From: Bombus terrestris
Lineage: Eukaryota; Arthropoda; Insecta; Hymenoptera; Apidae
Assembly (NCBI RefSeq): GCF_910591885.1
Contig: NC_063277.1
Coordinates: forward strand, 11,966,001 to 12,030,000
DNA: 64,000 bases
Direction of reading: 5' to 3'
Part shown: positions 62,761 through 64,000 of the stretch, piece by piece
Layout of the letters: each line of letters begins with the position of its first letter
Position numbering within the stretch: the first letter of the stretch is position 1
Notes under the pieces: generated by a model
Told to the model about the DNA's origin: nothing
The model's input: only the letters and a program-made list of their open reading frames with translations
The model's database searches: none
Translations under genes and position numbers: made by a program

Positions 62761-63643
62761 GTGGCGTACTCGCTCGCGCGTATCCCGGGTGCGTGCGGGT
62801 CAACGTGCACTAGATAACTCTTTGGATTCGTAAGACGGCACAAGGACATCTCACTCTTGGTGACTGCTCGACGTTTGCATCGCGTCACGGGAGTTGTCGT
62901 CGCGCCGGTAATGATTATGATTCTCTTGGGGATTCAGTCGTCGATCTGCAGTGCTGTCCGATTGGTACTTCGGTACTCGGTCAGGGACCTGCAATTTCAC
63001 GTCCTCCGTAATCCTGCTCGGTCCCGCGAGGGTGGACCCCACTGTTCAGTCGAGGCCATGCCTTCGTAATCCTGTTCAGCGGCCCCTCTCCGAGTTCCAC
63101 TCGTTCAGTTGGAGTGTGTTAAGTTGCCGGCCAATGTACTGGATCGACGGCTGGATCACCAGCGGATCACTGGCATCATCGGTCGGCGGCATCGACCGCG
63201 ACTCGTATAAGTTTCGAACGGCGAAACAGGAATCGAGTTATGGTCAATACTTGGGCTTTCCGCTAATCCTTCGGGTTATCCGGTGCACGGGGGTACGTTG
63301 CGTCAGTTTATCAGTTCGTTCGTTAGCTTCATTTTCTTTCATTCGTTCCAAGTTATATAAATGTGTCTTTGATACCGAATGCTGCCAGTAGGGATACCAA
63401 TTGTTGTACAATATTTGTACGGATCTATGTAATCGGTGTGTGGGAGATAGATGTTGTGTTATGTATGCTTTGTTCTACGTTTGTAAAGATTCATGTAAGT
63501 GCTGCGTTGGAGATATGTGTTTCGCAGTTAGGCTACGAAACAACTATTTCTATTCGCAGGCCCATGGTCAAGTAGAGTCGGAACTCGAATTTCTGCCAAT
63601 AGGTTGAATGTCGAGATCAATGTGTAATGTTAAATAACCCATG
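62761..63643. other. Segment C, unique to the right copy
   Basis: About 880 bp, GC-rich at first (CTCGCTCGCGCG, CCCGGGTGCGTGCGGG) and then AT-richer. A frame of 146 codons (62,951-63,391, starting ATG) and shorter ones overlap, but none is recognisable. CGTAATCCTG recurs at 63,007 and 63,068, and TATATAAAT occurs near 63,354. The left copy has lost this segment, or the right copy gained it. Function is unknown; a promoter-bearing or transcribed spacer is possible. Confidence 0.6.
63413..63537. repeat. Two-copy tandem duplication inside C
   Basis: TTTGTACGGATCTATGTAAT...GGAGATAGATGTTGTG...CTACG and TTTGTAAAGATTCATGTAAG...GGAGATATGTGTTTCG...CTACG are adjacent, about 66 and 59 bp long. In one frame they give repeated 22-residue peptides (FVRIYVIGVWEIDV / FVKIHVSAALEICV), which may be coincidental. 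Confidence 0.55.
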
Positions 63644-63835
63644 GGCGGGTCTCTTGCGTAGTCACCTCCTCGTGGTGAGACCTGGTAATTGGCATCGTTT
63701 ACCAAAGATTAATCATCTGATTATTTTTTGGAAAACGATACCAAGCTAAGAACTACGCACCAGTCCAGTTTGGATCTCCAAAAGCCGCCAAAAGAATTTT
63801 GAATGATCTAGACTGGACTGCAACATGGGACACCG
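63644..63835. repeat. Cassette B', right copy
   Basis: The same 192-bp cassette as 59,509-59,700. Its central palindrome (63,689-63,715 and 63,718-63,744) has more arm mismatches than the left copy. It ends with exactly one TGGGACACCG, after which sequence departs into the X' segment, so no array follows here. Confidence 0.93.
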
Positions 63836-63841
63836 AATATC

Positions 63842-63993
63842 TTAATACCGAATTGTGAAACAAATGACTAACATATTTAAAAAATCACTAGATTCTTAAT
63901 TTTTACATTTTAAACTTTCATATTAGAGTTTTGGTTTTCATACTTATCAAAGTTTATTAGAATTTCAACCTTTATTACTACTAATGTTACTAA
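63842..63993. repeat. Diverged duplicate X' (right copy)
   Basis: Counterpart of 58,913-59,066. It begins directly after cassette B', whereas X ends about 130 bp before the left inverted end. If the locus is tandemly organised, the next element would start beyond the window. Confidence 0.4.
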
Positions 63994-64000
63994 AGTTAAT

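Larger units (their letters stand above)
59197..63835. mobile_element. Composite repeat locus or TIR-bounded element
   Basis: Order from left: inverted end, three array units, cassette A, cassette B, 291-unit array, A', C, B' and a single array unit. Inverted 23-bp ends lie at 59,197-59,219 and 63,803-63,825. I see no target-site duplication and no transposase. It could be a non-autonomous DNA transposon with an internal minisatellite, or two periods of a long tandem repeat (A recurs after 3.3 kb, B after 4.1 kb), with length changes caused by the array and the loss of C. The call as mobile is tentative. Confidence 0.35.

Noticed and set aside
59197..63835. Ribosomal DNA intergenic spacer with subrepeats
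   Set aside because: The layout is reminiscent, but I find no 18S or 28S rRNA sequence on either side within the window, so the idea has no direct support.
1..64000. Telomeric TTAGG arrays
   Set aside because: No run of this unit is present, so there is no sign of a chromosome end.

Overview
The window reads as eukaryotic, almost entirely non-coding DNA from an insect. It is most likely hymenopteran and probably a bee. That is an inference from the AT-rich background, the many CpG-rich patches that are not depleted of CpG, mariner-type palindromic MITEs with TA targets, and GA-rich leader DNA upstream of a first coding exon. There are no operons, tRNA or rRNA genes, CRISPR arrays or recognisable multi-domain proteins. 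By eye it looks like a large intron or intergenic interval, with at most a few isolated exons.

Positions 1-56,000 are AT-rich DNA with scattered CpG-rich patches. They hold one well-supported first coding exon on the minus strand (36,344-36,611), which encodes a signal-anchor N-terminus, ends in a good splice donor and has GA-repeat leader DNA upstream. A weaker candidate coding exon lies at 13,359-13,850 (minus). A predicted 5' exon with tandem initiators and a donor lies at 53,399-53,642 (minus). Three TATA cores sit about 1 kb apart at 40.6-42.6 kb. Mobile DNA includes an 81-bp mariner MITE, a 192-bp mariner-like MITE with a second half-copy, a 434-bp TTAA-flanked MITE, and a dispersed family with five or six old copies. 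At least seven decayed tandem arrays, with periods of about 48 to 225 bp, lie between these features. Some of them keep long but probably meaningless reading frames open.

The last 8 kb are the notable part. Two related modules (56,495-56,735 and 56,992-58,193) each have a TATATAAG core, a GC-containing leader and an AT-rich tandem repeat of about 22 bp. The second module carries about 50 copies in strict 22-bp register. Downstream is an initiator followed by a strong splice donor (58,546-58,812). Then comes a composite locus (59,197-63,835) built around 291 copies of a 10-bp unit (consensus TTGGACACCG) with a single 1-bp register slip in 2.9 kb. The array is flanked by duplicated cassettes A (59,302 / 62,606) and B (59,509 / 63,644). 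Each B holds a 27-bp-arm near-perfect palindrome. Inverted 23-bp ends mark positions 59,197 and 63,825. The left copy lacks an ~880-bp segment (C) that the right copy keeps. Because the unit is 10 bp and lacks stops, all six frames stay open and encode decapeptide repeats, so the ~1,000-residue ORFs there should not be read as genes without further evidence. The arrangement could be a long-period satellite, a terminal-inverted-repeat element with an internal minisatellite, or a repeat-bearing long non-coding RNA locus.
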